Assembly (NCBI GenBank): GCA_020073265.1
Contig: JAIQFN010000057.1
Coordinates: 1 to 38,439 of the forward strand
DNA from: Terriglobia bacterium
GTDB lineage: Bacteria > Acidobacteriota > Terriglobia > Bryobacterales > Bryobacteraceae
Direction: 5' to 3'
DNA: 38,439 nucleotides
The notes below the pieces were generated by a model. The model searched no databases, was not told the DNA's origin, and worked only from the letters and a program-made list of their open reading frames with translations. Positions 22,020-32,100 of the stretch are shown piece by piece (the stretch's first letter is position 1; the number at the start of each line of letters is the position of its first letter). The translations under genes and the position numbers were made by a program.

Positions 22020-24047
22020 CTATTCCTCGCGTGCGGTGCCCAGGTAGCGGCTGGCGAGCGCCGATTCGGTAACCGCGGCTACGAACACCAGCAACATGAC
22101 GTACCACCAGAGGGTTTGCGGCGTCTTCCGAGGCGCTGCCGGGCCGGACGCGGACGCTTCTTGAGTAGTTTGTTCTCTCTTGCCCTGCCACAGGGACAAA
22201 ACATCCTCGGGGATCACGTCGAGGTTCGACTCCCTCGGGTCCGGGTTCACCCCGACTTCGTCCTGGCGGCCGCTGGCGAGGCGGAACTGGTAATAGCCGG
22301 CCTCGGTCAGCCGAAACAACTGTGCGGAGGCGGCTTCGCTCAGGCTGAGCGGGCGCCGGCCCGCGGGGTCGGTGACCTCGACGCGTTGCGCTTGTTCCTT
22401 GGCATGGCGAAGCTCGAAGTAGGCGTCCACGGCTCGCGCCCCCCCCTGGCGTTCGCTGCCCGCGAGATAACGCGCGGTCTGCTCGATGAATGGAACGAAA
22501 GCGGGTTCCAGGGGAAAATCGTTGGTGAGGTTATCGAGCCCGGAAGTGAACAGCAGCACGCGGCCCTCGCCGATGGTTTTCTCGAGCAGCAGCGGCGTCT
22601 GGTCGCCGAGGCGAACGATCACGCGCGCGGCATCCTGACCAACCCCGGGTTCGACATCGAGCGCGTAGAAAAACTTCACGCCTGGCCAGCCGCCGGCCTT
22701 GGCCACGGCGGGATAGGAAGAATCACTCGACCCGACCGTCATAAAGCGATCCGGCACGCGCGTGTAGTCGCGGGTCTGGACGATGCGCGTGCCGAGAACC
22801 GGAATCTTCAAACGCGCGCCGGCGGAAGTTCCGGCGGCGATGAGCAAACTGCCGCCGGAGCGCACATACTGGGTGAGCGAATTCTCCAGAATCGAAGGCA
22901 CCGTGTTGACGTCGGACAGAATGATGAAGGCGTAATTGGACGGCTGGCGGTCGGCGGCCTCGTTGACGGCGATCGATTCCAGGGCAAAGGCCGATTCCGC
23001 GGCGGCCGAGAGCGCGGCGCGGACGTAGAGGGGCGAACGGTTGTCGCCATAGTTGTGGATCAGCAAGGCTTTTTGCGGGTCGGAACGCTGGACGGCAAAG
23101 CGGCGCAGATCGTCGGCCGCGAAGCCGTCGGCGGCGTCGATCCTGACCTCGCAGCGGCTGAAGCCGTAGGGCACTTCGAGCGCGGGAAAGTCGACGGTGG
23201 CCCGCCCGTTGGCGGGGACCTCCACGGTCTTGGTGGCAGTGGTTTTGCGGTTCACCACCAGCGACACGGTGCGTCGGGCGGTAGGAGTGCCGTAGCCGGC
23301 GATGACCGCTTGCACGTGAACCGGCTTGGCGTCCTTGCCCCAGACTTGCCCGGGGACGTCCACCGATTCGACCGTCCAGTTGGGCTGGGCCTTGTTGATC
23401 ACGGGATGCGTCACCAGTTGGACGTTGGCGGGCAGCGCCATGTCGGAGAATGTGCCGGCTAGTTCGCCGCGCTGCATATCGCTGAACAGGTGAAGCTCGA
23501 TGGGAGTACGGACCGATTCGGCCATCGCACGCACGGCGCGCGCCAACTCGGCGAAGTTGCCGTGGCCATCGCCGGGCTGAATGGCCTGCACCGCTGCGCG
23601 CAACGCCGATTGGTCTTCGATGGGTTGAGGTGTCATGAGCTGCAGTTCGGAGCCAAATGCCGACACCTGTGCGCGCGCTGCGCCCTTCGTAGCCAGCACG
23701 CGCATCGCCCCGTCCTGGGCGTCGGCTAAGCGAGTTCCCGCGCGCATGCTGAAGGAATTGTCGATCACCAGCAGCACCAGCCGGTTGGCGGCAAGGGTTG
23801 CCGTGTTGCGGTTGATGAAGGGATTGGCGAAGGCGAGAATCAACAGCACTAGAAATGCCAGCCGCAGCGACAGCAATAAGTAGTAGCGCAGCCGGCGATG
23901 ATGGGTTGAGCTTTGTGTGCGCGACTCGAAGAACATCAGCGACGCCCACTGTTTGGGCGTGGTGATCAGCCGCTTCAACAAATGCACGTAAAGCGGGAGC
24001 GCGATCCCCGCCAGGCCGGCCAGAAACCAGGGGGCGAAGAGTCCCAT
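22020..24047 (-). CDS. BatA/vWA domain membrane protein
   Basis: A 675-residue protein. The N-terminus MGLFAPWFLAGLAGIALPLY, then HLLKR and LLLSLRLAFLVLLILAFANPF at 57-77, is the BatA-type double membrane anchor (PF07584). A von Willebrand A domain follows, with MIDAS DNSFS at 96-100 (D96, S98, S100) and SDMQRGEL later. A glutamine-amidotransferase-like middle and a final membrane helix (LWWYVMLLVFVAAVTESAL) complete it. ATG 24047 overlaps the stop of the upstream vWA gene (TAATG), so they are translationally coupled. It is likely a partner of the vWA, DUF4159 and DUF4175 proteins in one envelope complex. Confidence 0.85.
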   Translation of the reverse strand: MGLFAPWFLAGLAGIALPLYVHLLKRLITTPKQWASLMFFESRTQSSTHHRRLRYYLLLSLRLAFLVLLILAFANPFINRNTATLAANRLVLLVIDNSFSMRAGTRLADAQDGAMRVLATKGAARAQVSAFGSELQLMTPQPIEDQSALRAAVQAIQPGDGHGNFAELARAVRAMAESVRTPIELHLFSDMQRGELAGTFSDMALPANVQLVTHPVINKAQPNWTVESVDVPGQVWGKDAKPVHVQAVIAGYGTPTARRTVSLVVNRKTTATKTVEVPANGRATVDFPALEVPYGFSRCEVRIDAADGFAADDLRRFAVQRSDPQKALLIHNYGDNRSPLYVRAALSAAAESAFALESIAVNEAADRQPSNYAFIILSDVNTVPSILENSLTQYVRSGGSLLIAAGTSAGARLKIPVLGTRIVQTRDYTRVPDRFMTVGSSDSSYPAVAKAGGWPGVKFFYALDVEPGVGQDAARVIVRLGDQTPLLLEKTIGEGRVLLFTSGLDNLTNDFPLEPAFVPFIEQTARYLAGSERQGGARAVDAYFELRHAKEQAQRVEVTDPAGRRPLSLSEAASAQLFRLTEAGYYQFRLASGRQDEVGVNPDPRESNLDVIPEDVLSLWQGKREQTTQEASASGPAAPRKTPQTLWWYVMLLVFVAAVTESALASRYLGTAREE

Positions 24048-26362
24048 TACACGATCCCCCATGTCCGCCGCAACCACCACTCGGAAAAGCGCAGCAGCAG
24101 CAACACCAGGAAGACCAACGGCAGATCCCACAGATCCTTGGTCTCGCGAACGGTTACGCCGGCTTCCGAAAAAGGAATGGCGCCCGCCAGCTTGCCGAGG
24201 TCGGCGGCGTTCCAATACCGGCCGCCCGTTTGGGTGGCGAGGCGTTCGAGCAGATCGCGGTTCTGTTCGGTGTGGAAATTCTCCGCAACGCCATCCATGC
24301 GTTGAAACGTCAGTACGTCGCGGCCCAATTCTTTGACCGCGCGCGTATTGGGATCGCTGCGCTGCGCCGTGATCTCGGTCAGGTACGCACCGGTCTTGGG
24401 AGCAGACCACGCGGCTTGGAACTGGCCGGGACTATCGGGCACCGGGGCCATCTCAACCAGGGCGCTCACGCCGCTTGGGCCCAGGACGTGAGCTTCCACC
24501 TTGGCGTCGCGAGCGGGGTTGTACTGTGCATCGCGAACCTCTGCGTTCAGAGTTACGGCGCCGTTGTCGAGCAGCACTTGAGCGGAGACGGAAGCGGTTA
24601 CGTGGCCAGGCGTATCGGAAACCAGCCACCGCAGGAGTTGCTGCCAGAACAAATCGTGTGCCGTGTCGCCCAGGGGTGAACTCATCTGCCAGCGCCAACT
24701 GCCTCCGGTAGCCATGATCGCGGTGCGGCCGTGACCGAAGTTCTCGGTAATCAGCAATGGCAGCTTGCGGCCTTCAGGCGTAATCATGTTGGCGAGAACG
24801 GCCGCGCCTGGCTTGGGAGTGCCGGGATCTTCGTAGTCCATCAGGTAGGGAAGTGTTTTCCACTTGGCGGCGTTCGCAGCAGGGTCATCCACCAGGCGCG
24901 TAATTATGCTGTCCGCGCCGGCGGGCGCCAGTTCGGCGATGGCATGGGTGGTGCCGTTCTTGGGATCCTGCTCGCGATGAAAAGTGCCCGCCTGGGTTGG
25001 CAGCGTGGTTGGCATGAGGTCGGTGAGATTCGTGGCGTTCCAGCCGCCATCCGCCAGCGAGAATTGGCCGCCGAGCAGAAGCAGCCCGCCGCCGCGGCGA
25101 TCCACAAACTCGCGGATGAGTTCCTGCTGGCCGGGAGTGAAGTAGCTGGCTTCCACCGACCCGATGATCAGTCCCTGGTAAGCGAAAACATCTTCGGCGC
25201 GAGAAGGAAAGCCATCGGCCAGCTCTTTGGGATCGGAGATGCCCTGGCGGTAGATCTTGTTTTGGCTGGTGCGAACCATGGAGGTGATCTCGACCATGCG
25301 GTCGTCCTCTTCCGCCTGGCGGATAAACTTGTACTCCCAGCGCGGTTCACCTTCCACATAAAGGACGCGGCGCGGTTGGGAGCCAACATTTACCACACGA
25401 GTCACGGTATTGTTGGCCGTGTTCTCCTCGCCCGCAAGTGGAGCAGCCGCAATCTGGAGCGTTCTGGCGCCGGCGCCACCGATGTCGAACATCAGAGTCT
25501 CGGTCTGGAGATTGCCGTCTGGCCCCAAGTTGACGGTTCGAGAACTAAGCAGTTTCGCCTGAGGAGCGCTGACGTCGCGTACGGTCAGATTGAGTTTGGC
25601 GCCGGCGTATCCGCGTTGCCGCCAGGTGATCTTAGCGGCGAGGCGGGAGCCGGCCAGGGCGCGCGGAGCAACCACGACGTCATCCAGTTCCACGTCATGT
25701 TTGGCACGCTCGTGTCCGAAGCCCACGGCGTGAACGGGAATGTGGCGAGCGCGCAACACGTTAATGGCGTCCGCGCCAATACTCCCGGTGTTGTCACTGC
25801 CGTCGCTCAACAGCACCACGGCGCCTATGGGCAGATCGGAAGTCTCCACGCTCAACTGCTTGAGGCTGTCGCCGATGCGGGTGGAGGGTGCATCCGTCTG
25901 CAGGTCTTTCAGATTGTCGATACGGGCGGCCACATCGTCGAAACGGTAAAGACGCGTTTGAAAGGACCGGTTGAGGCTGGCCAGGACGCCGTTCTGAAGC
26001 GCCTTAACGGCTTGAGCCTGGCGGGTGAAACCGTCCTCGGATATGCCCATGCTGCGGGAATCATCCACCAGCACAGCGATGACGTTTTGTTGCGGCTTCA
26101 ATTCGGCGACGGTGATGGCTGGCTGCCACAGCAGCACGAGCACGAGTGCGGCGAGTAGCGTCTGCAGGCCCCAGATTACCCATACTCGCCAACTGCGCAT
26201 GACCTGGGCGGCTTGCGCCAGATGGGAGCGGATCAGCCAAGCAAGACTTACGGCCGCGGCCACGATCAGCAGCACCAGCAACCACTTTGGCCCGGCCCCT
26301 AAGAGGGCAAATTGGCCCCGTTCATACACGGAACGCGGGTACTTAAAGAAGAACTCGAACAT
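24047..26362 (-). CDS. large vWA / glutamine-amidotransferase-like membrane protein
   Basis: A 771-residue protein with two N-terminal membrane helices (WLLVLLIVAAAVSLAWLI at about 27-44 and IWGLQTLLAALVLVLLW at 63-79), a vWA domain with MIDAS DDSRS at 100-104 and VVLLSDGSDNTGS, an Ig-like middle, a class-I glutamine-amidotransferase-like part (YQGLIIGSVEASYFTPGQQ, GGGLLLLGGQFSLADGGW) and a C-terminal helix (LVFLVLLLLRFSEWWLRR). The Cys and His of a working amidotransferase are not evident, as is usual in this group. It lies 45 bases after the DUF4159 gene and overlaps the BatA start. Confidence 0.85.
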   Translation of the reverse strand: MFEFFFKYPRSVYERGQFALLGAGPKWLLVLLIVAAAVSLAWLIRSHLAQAAQVMRSWRVWVIWGLQTLLAALVLVLLWQPAITVAELKPQQNVIAVLVDDSRSMGISEDGFTRQAQAVKALQNGVLASLNRSFQTRLYRFDDVAARIDNLKDLQTDAPSTRIGDSLKQLSVETSDLPIGAVVLLSDGSDNTGSIGADAINVLRARHIPVHAVGFGHERAKHDVELDDVVVAPRALAGSRLAAKITWRQRGYAGAKLNLTVRDVSAPQAKLLSSRTVNLGPDGNLQTETLMFDIGGAGARTLQIAAAPLAGEENTANNTVTRVVNVGSQPRRVLYVEGEPRWEYKFIRQAEEDDRMVEITSMVRTSQNKIYRQGISDPKELADGFPSRAEDVFAYQGLIIGSVEASYFTPGQQELIREFVDRRGGGLLLLGGQFSLADGGWNATNLTDLMPTTLPTQAGTFHREQDPKNGTTHAIAELAPAGADSIITRLVDDPAANAAKWKTLPYLMDYEDPGTPKPGAAVLANMITPEGRKLPLLITENFGHGRTAIMATGGSWRWQMSSPLGDTAHDLFWQQLLRWLVSDTPGHVTASVSAQVLLDNGAVTLNAEVRDAQYNPARDAKVEAHVLGPSGVSALVEMAPVPDSPGQFQAAWSAPKTGAYLTEITAQRSDPNTRAVKELGRDVLTFQRMDGVAENFHTEQNRDLLERLATQTGGRYWNAADLGKLAGAIPFSEAGVTVRETKDLWDLPLVFLVLLLLRFSEWWLRRTWGIV

Positions 26363-26406
26363 GGCGGCCGCCGGCGGACTGTAGCAACAGGCGTGCGGGA
26401 GTCATC

Positions 26407-27204
26407 CTAATGCGTCATGGCGTACGTGATGTAATTCAGGACGATGCGAAAAGCAAGTCCGGAAAATTTCTCGGGGTACTCCGGACTGTCCGCCCATTCC
26501 CACGCGTCGCCGAGATGCATGTTAGCGCAGATCGCAACCATGATGCGGCCGTGCGGGCTGCGGATGGCGCGCCACTTGGGCACGTAGCCGTCCTTCTCAT
26601 AGGTTCGGCCGGTGTTGACGTAGACCTCGCTGGGTATCTGAAATTTCTCGTTGATGTCGTACAGGACGTGGTAGATCTCGTCTTCATCCTTGAGATCCTC
26701 GACGGTCGCATCGGGCAAGACCATGCGCATGCCCGCCATGAAATGCTGCCAGTCGTCGGTGCCGTGGAAATCGTCCACCATCAGGAAACCGCCCTTCAAA
26801 AGATAATCGTGCAGGCGTTTGGCTTCCTGGTCGGTGAAGGTCCAGGTGTTCACGTCGACGGCGTAGATCCAGGGATAGTCGAAGATATGGTCGTTGGTGA
26901 GATCGGCGACGTTGAGCGGCGAGGGAGAGTTGATGCGAGTCAGACGCCGCAGAGCGATCAGGCAATCGTTGTCGGCCTTGGGATAGTCGCGGGACCAACT
27001 GCCGGCAAAAGCGCGAAAGCCGAAGCTGCTGCCGCCGGCATAGCTGGAGGTATACATCAGGCGCGACCAATAAAACTCCGAAGGCACGTTCGGCCCGGAA
27101 TAGTAGTATTGGCGGCGATAGCCTCCACCGAATTGAAACGCGAAGAGGCCGACGGTGAGTGAAAGCAGCAGCGGAAGGGCGGAAATGCGCCGCAGCAACT
27201 TCAT
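26407..27204 (-). CDS. DUF4159 domain protein, exported
   Basis: A 265-residue protein. ATG 27204 starts a signal peptide, MKLLRRISALPLLLSLTVGLFAFQFG. The body contains FYWSRLMYTSS, YPKADNDCLIALRRLTRI, DYPWIYAVDVNTWTFTDQEA and LHDYLLKGGFLMVDDFHGTDDW, all hallmarks of DUF4159 (PF13709), a domain with a glutamine-amidotransferase-like fold. There is no strong ribosome site. It is the first gene of the minus-strand set DUF4159, vWA, BatA and, beyond the insert, DUF4175. Confidence 0.85.
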   Translation of the reverse strand: MKLLRRISALPLLLSLTVGLFAFQFGGGYRRQYYYSGPNVPSEFYWSRLMYTSSYAGGSSFGFRAFAGSWSRDYPKADNDCLIALRRLTRINSPSPLNVADLTNDHIFDYPWIYAVDVNTWTFTDQEAKRLHDYLLKGGFLMVDDFHGTDDWQHFMAGMRMVLPDATVEDLKDEDEIYHVLYDINEKFQIPSEVYVNTGRTYEKDGYVPKWRAIRSPHGRIMVAICANMHLGDAWEWADSPEYPEKFSGLAFRIVLNYITYAMTH

Positions 27205-27373
27205 AGGATCATTATGCCTCTTGAAGCGTAGCAGAAGGGCGGCAGCATCTCCAGTGGCGGGGGCCTTATTTTCGAGGTTGAAGGGACCAACACATCCGCA
27301 CAAGGCCGGGCGGCCGTTGGCCGGGGCGGCTACGGGCGGTACGATGGTCGAAGGCTGGTTCTCACCATTTCCC

Positions 27374-27565
27374 ATGCAACGACGAGACTTGCTCAAGTTT
27401 GCCGGCTTCGCGGACCCATCGGGTGACGAAGGGGCTGCGCAGCCACAGCAACGGCCGCGCTACTCGCTCGACGAGTTGCTGGCTCAATGCGATCCGAAGG
27501 CTCCGCGCAGCAACGAAGAGCGCGAATGGATTGACGACAAGCCCGCGGGTGGCGAGTTGATCTGA
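27374..27565 (+). pseudogene. relic joining a Tat-leader start to a MazE-type antitoxin tail
   Basis: The 63-residue frame starts MQRRDLLKFAGFA, nearly the same as the oxidase start 268 bases downstream (MQRRDFLKIAGLA), and ends with RPRYSLDELLAQCDPKAP then EEREWIDDKPAGGEL. The second half is what I recognise as the C-terminal, toxin-binding tail of MazE/AbrB-type antitoxins; the DNA-binding half is missing. There is no ribosome site. It looks like a chimaera made when a duplicated oxidase start landed in an antitoxin gene. A faint GHE motif just after the stop (about 27583-27591) may be the last trace of the partner MazF toxin. Confidence 0.55.
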
Positions 27566-27641
27566 TGGATCTGTTTGCGCGCAGGGACACGAGCGGTGTT
27601 GGCGAGGCTGGCTCCGATTTTCGAATAAAGTGAGAGAGGGC

Positions 27642-29072
27642 ATGCAACGACGTGACTTTCTCAAAATCGCCGGGCTGGCCGCCGCAAGTGGCCCCCTGGT
27701 AGGCCAGCAACCGCAATCCTTTCTTGCGCCGGCTGCTTCGCAAGACATAGCCAAGACCGATTTCACGCTGCGCATCGCTCCCATCACGGTCGAACTGGCG
27801 CCCAATCGCATTATCAGCACCATCGGATATAACGGCACGTCGCCCGGGCCTTTGCTGCGGATGAAGGAGGGCGTTCCGGTCAGCGTGAACGTGATCAATG
27901 AGACCGACGTTCCGGAGTATGTGCATTTCCACGGATTGCTCATTCCCGCCGGTGTGGACGGGTCGGAGGAAGAAGGCACCCCGGTGGTGCCGCCGCATGG
28001 AAGCCGCCGCTATCAGTTCACACCCACGCCGGCCGGCACACGCTGGTATCACACCCACACCATGTCGATGGACGACCTCCACCGCGGCAGTTACACCGGA
28101 ATGTACGGCTTCTTGATCGTCGAGGGAGCTAACAATCCCGGCCGCTTCGATCAGGAACACTACCTGGCGCTGCGCGATTGGGAACCTTATTTCACCAATC
28201 AAGCCATGGACAACGACGATCTCGATCCAGCGGGCGCGCAGCCGGAAAAGCCGGCGGTGATGGATACGCGGCAGCCCGGGATGGAAGTGGCCTCCGACAT
28301 TTTTTCCGTCAATGACAAAGCGCTCGGCGCGGGCGAGCCAATCCGTGTGAAACCCGGCGAGCGCGTGCTGTTTCATTTTCTGAACGCCAGCGCGATCGAG
28401 AACCGCCACCTGGCGTTGCCCGGCCACAAGTTCACCGTGATCGCGCTGGATGGAAATCCCGTGCCCACGCCGGCGACCGTGGATGTGTTGATGCTGGGGC
28501 CGGGTGAGCGCATCGACGCCATCGTTGAGATGAATCAGCCCGGCGTATGGATCCTCGGCGCGCCCGAGGACCCTGTGCGCGAAGGGGGTCTGGGCGTGGT
28601 CATCGAATACGCCAATCAACACCGTACCCCGCAGTGGACGGCGCCACCAACATCGGCTTGGAACTATACGATCTTCGGTAAACCCGCATCGCAACCGGCC
28701 CCCACCGAGAAACTGGACATGCTATTTGAAAAAGTGCCGCGCGGCGCCGGCAAATTCAACAGCTTCACTGTAAACGGCAAAGAATATCCTCACGACCAGG
28801 AGTTTCTGCTCAAACAGGGCACGCGGTACCGGCTGACGTTTCATAACCGCACCGACGACGCGCATCCGTTGCACCTGCATCGCCACCAACTCGAGATCGC
28901 CGAGATTTATGGCAAAGCCACGTCGGGCGTGATCAAGGACACGGTAGTCGTGCCTACCTACGGACGCGCCAGCGTGGACTTTACCGCCGACCAGCCGGGA
29001 CCGACGTTGTTTCACTGCCACATCCAAATGCACATGGATTACGGCTTCAAGGCGTTGCTGCGCTACTCGTAA
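27642..29072 (+). CDS. Tat-exported multicopper oxidase with Phe at the axial position
   Basis: A 476-residue three-domain multicopper oxidase. RRDFLKIAGLAAASG at 3-17 is a twin-arginine signal. The copper ligands are all present: HFHG at 95-98, HTH at 137-139, HPLHLHRH near 419-426 and HCH...H at 458-464. The residue at the T1 axial position is F469 (HCHIQMHMDYGF), as in high-potential fungal laccases, not Met. It should oxidise phenols or metal ions with reduction of O2 to water in the periplasm. ATG 27642 has a GAGAGAGGG purine run just upstream; an in-frame GTG at 27630 is less likely. No copper-handling neighbour is seen. Confidence 0.9.
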   Translation: MQRRDFLKIAGLAAASGPLVGQQPQSFLAPAASQDIAKTDFTLRIAPITVELAPNRIISTIGYNGTSPGPLLRMKEGVPVSVNVINETDVPEYVHFHGLLIPAGVDGSEEEGTPVVPPHGSRRYQFTPTPAGTRWYHTHTMSMDDLHRGSYTGMYGFLIVEGANNPGRFDQEHYLALRDWEPYFTNQAMDNDDLDPAGAQPEKPAVMDTRQPGMEVASDIFSVNDKALGAGEPIRVKPGERVLFHFLNASAIENRHLALPGHKFTVIALDGNPVPTPATVDVLMLGPGERIDAIVEMNQPGVWILGAPEDPVREGGLGVVIEYANQHRTPQWTAPPTSAWNYTIFGKPASQPAPTEKLDMLFEKVPRGAGKFNSFTVNGKEYPHDQEFLLKQGTRYRLTFHNRTDDAHPLHLHRHQLEIAEIYGKATSGVIKDTVVVPTYGRASVDFTADQPGPTLFHCHIQMHMDYGFKALLRYS

Positions 29073-29099
29073 GGGACAACGCCGCAGTTCCACAAAGCG

Positions 29100-29105
29100 T
29101 ATAAT
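29100..29105 (+). promoter_or_regulatory. TATAAT -10 element upstream of the giant NHL protein
   Basis: A perfect TATAAT lies 39 bases before the ATG at 29145, followed by GGAG six bases before that ATG. The -35 region holds no close match to TTGACA at 16-18 bases, so the promoter is weak or needs an activator. Confidence 0.45.
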
Positions 29106-29144
29106 ACAAGTCCCTGAAAAATCGGGATGTGAGCGGAGCCTTCC

Positions 29145-32100
29145 ATGCGGGTTGGGGCTATTGGTGTGCTGTTTTGCGGGACAAGCGCCTGCTTCGGTCA
29201 AGTAATTACGACCGTCGCTGGGACAGATTTTGGTTTCCCCAGAACGCCTCTGCCGGCCCTCAACGCGCCATTGAGTCGGTTTGGCACCAGCCCGGGCATC
29301 AACGCTCGTGCTATCGACGGCTTGGGTAACTTGCTGGTTGCCGATTCGGGCAACAACCGCGTGTTCCAGCTCAGTCCTTCTGGGATCTTGTCGGTTGTGG
29401 CAGGCAGCGGCTTACCGGGATATTCGGGGGATGGCGGACCAGCCGTCAATGCGGCCCTCAACGCGCCGCTCGGCGTAGCGATCGACGGCGCCGGGAACAT
29501 ATATATTGGCGATTCTTTGAACTATGTCGTTCGCAAGGTGTCGACTTCCGGAATCATCACCACGGTCGCGGGCAACGGTAGAGCTGGCTACAGCGGCGAT
29601 GGCGGATCAGCGACGGCAGCCGAATTGCGGCCCGGAGACATCGTGCTGGATGCCACTGGAAATCTCTTCATCGCCGACAATTTGAACAACGTGGTTCGCA
29701 AGGTGTCGCTTTCCGGAATCATCACCACCGTGGCTGGCAACGGAACCAAAGGCTATTCTGGCGACGAAGGACTAGCGACTGCCGCGGAGCTGGCTACTTA
29801 TTCCGGCGGTCTGTTCGGCGGTCTGGCCGTCGATGGTTCTGGAAATTTGTATATTGCGGACTATGCGAACTTTCGAATCCGCCAGGTTTCGCCCGACGGC
29901 ATGATCCACACCGTAGCTGGAACCGGTGAATTCGGCGAATCTGGCGATGGGGGGCCAGCGACCGCGGCAGAACTGTGCGCTCCCAACGGGGTGTCGGTCG
30001 ATGGCGCCGGAAATCTGTTCATCGCGGAAACCTGCAATATCGGTCGAATCCGCAAGCTGTCGCCAGACGGAAACATTACAAGCGTAGCTGGAAACGGTGA
30101 CGAGGGCGATTCTGGCGATGGCGGCCCCGCGACCTCCGCCGCCCTTAATCCTGAGACTGTGGTCGTGGACCCAGCCGGGATCTTGTACATCAGTCAGCAG
30201 GATGGTTACTTGCGCAAGGTTTCCTTGGATGGGCAGATCTCGACGATTGGCGGAAATGGCCAGTTTAACTTCGCTGGGGATGGCGGACAGGCCACGCGCG
30301 CGAACCTGAGTGCTGCCCGGTCCGTCGCGCTCGGCCAAGACGGAAGCCTGTACATAGCGGATACCGCCAACTTTCGAGTCCGCAAGGTGTCGCCGGCAGG
30401 CGCCATCAGCACGATTGCCGGCACTGGTGTCCTGGGTTATACCGACCTAGCGCTGGCGGAACCCGAAGGCCTGGCATTCGATGCGGATGGGAATCTCTAT
30501 ATCGCCGATGATGTGGACATTCGCGAAGTGTCGCCGGACGGATCGATCTCTACTTTTTTCCAAGGGCTGAATGGCGCCAGTGCCGTGGCAGTCGACGGTG
30601 CCGGCCGTCTGTATGTTTCCGATTCTTTGAACAATCGGGTACTCAAGCTGTTCAACTCGCATGTCGGTGTCCTCGTTGCGCCCAAGGAAAACTTGAACGC
30701 GCCCACGGGCGTGGCCGTTGGAGGCAACGGGACGGTCTTCATTGCAGACACCAACAATCAGAGAATTCTCGCGGTGTCACCAGCAGGCATCGTCACCACG
30801 GTTGCCGGCACTGGTGTCCAGGGCTATTCCGGCGATGGGGGCCCGGCGACGGCTGCCCAACTGAACTATCCCGTCTACGTAACAGTTGATCCAACCGGGA
30901 ACCTGTATTTTGCGGACTCTGCCAACAACGTAATCCGCGAGGTCTCGACCGACGGTACCATCACCACGGTTGCCGGCAACGGCGGAAATGGCTACAGCGG
31001 CGATGGCGGATCAGCGACGGCGGCGCAACTGAGCGGGCCAGGCGGCGTGGCAGTCGACGGGGCCGGCAATCTGTTTATCGCAGACGCCGGCAACAACCGA
31101 ATTCGCGAGGTATTGACGTCGGCTCCATCGCTCAGCTCGGCGCCCCAGAACTTTGTGTTTTCCGGTTCCAGTGCAGGCGCCCCAAGCCTGGCGCAGGTCC
31201 TCACTATCTCCTCATCGATTCCGTACGTTCCGTTCAGCGTGTCGGTCGCGACGACGGATGGGAATGGATGGCTCTCGGTAGACGCGAGTTCCGGAGTGGC
31301 TCCGCGCGCGATCCAGGTGGTTGCAGATCCGTCGGCGCTGGGCGCCGGTTCCTACTCGGGAACGATCACAATCCAAAGCGCTGTTGCTTCGCCGGGCGCG
31401 ATCTCGATTCCAGTTTCGTTCAGCGTTGGTCCGGGACTTCCACCGTCGTTAGCGCTCGACCAATCCAACCTCACGTTCACATTCCCCGCCGCGGCCCAAG
31501 CCCGGTCACAGTCCATTCGCTTGCTGAACACCGGCGGCGGAACGCTCTCCTTCAGCGCTGCTGTCCTTCCTGGCTCCCCCTGGCTTACGGTCGCACCGGC
31601 CAGCGGACAAGCCACGCCCTCTCTGGCGGCCACGCTTACGGCGACAGCCAATCCCTCCGGGCTCCCAGCGGGCACCTACACAGGTGCAATCGCCATCAAG
31701 ACAGCTAATGCCGGTTCGGTGACCATTCCGGTGACCATGACTCTCAGCACGAATCCCTCGGCTCTGCTGCTCTCGCAGGCTGGGGTTTCGTTCACCGCGA
31801 TCGCGGGGGGAGGCGTTGTACCGCCCCAGAACTTCGGCGTTCTCACCTTTGGGAACGGGCCGCTCACGCTCAGCGCGGATTCGACTACGGTGACCGGCGG
31901 CAAATGGCTGGCGGCGGCAACATCTGTGGCGCCGGCAGGCCTGCCATCGGTCGACGTTACGGTCGATCCGACGGGTCTAGCGGCCGGGCACTACTACGGC
32001 TTGGTGAACGTGCGATCTCCCGGTGCCGCGAACAGCCCGCAGGTCGCGACTGCAGTGCTCCAGGTTTTGCCCGCCGGAACCGACGTCGGTGCCGTGCTGT

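Noticed and set aside
22116-23462. 448-residue plus-strand ORF opposite the BatA/vWA gene
   Set aside because: Gly/Arg/Val-rich mirror of a real gene, with no recognisable motif.
24731-26158. 475-residue plus-strand ORF opposite the vWA gene
   Set aside because: It is antisense to a gene with clear motifs, has no ribosome site or domain of its own, and long reverse frames are expected in GC-rich genes.
27393-28694. 433-residue minus-strand ORF opposite the multicopper oxidase
   Set aside because: The oxidase on the other strand has all copper ligands; the reverse frame has no domain.
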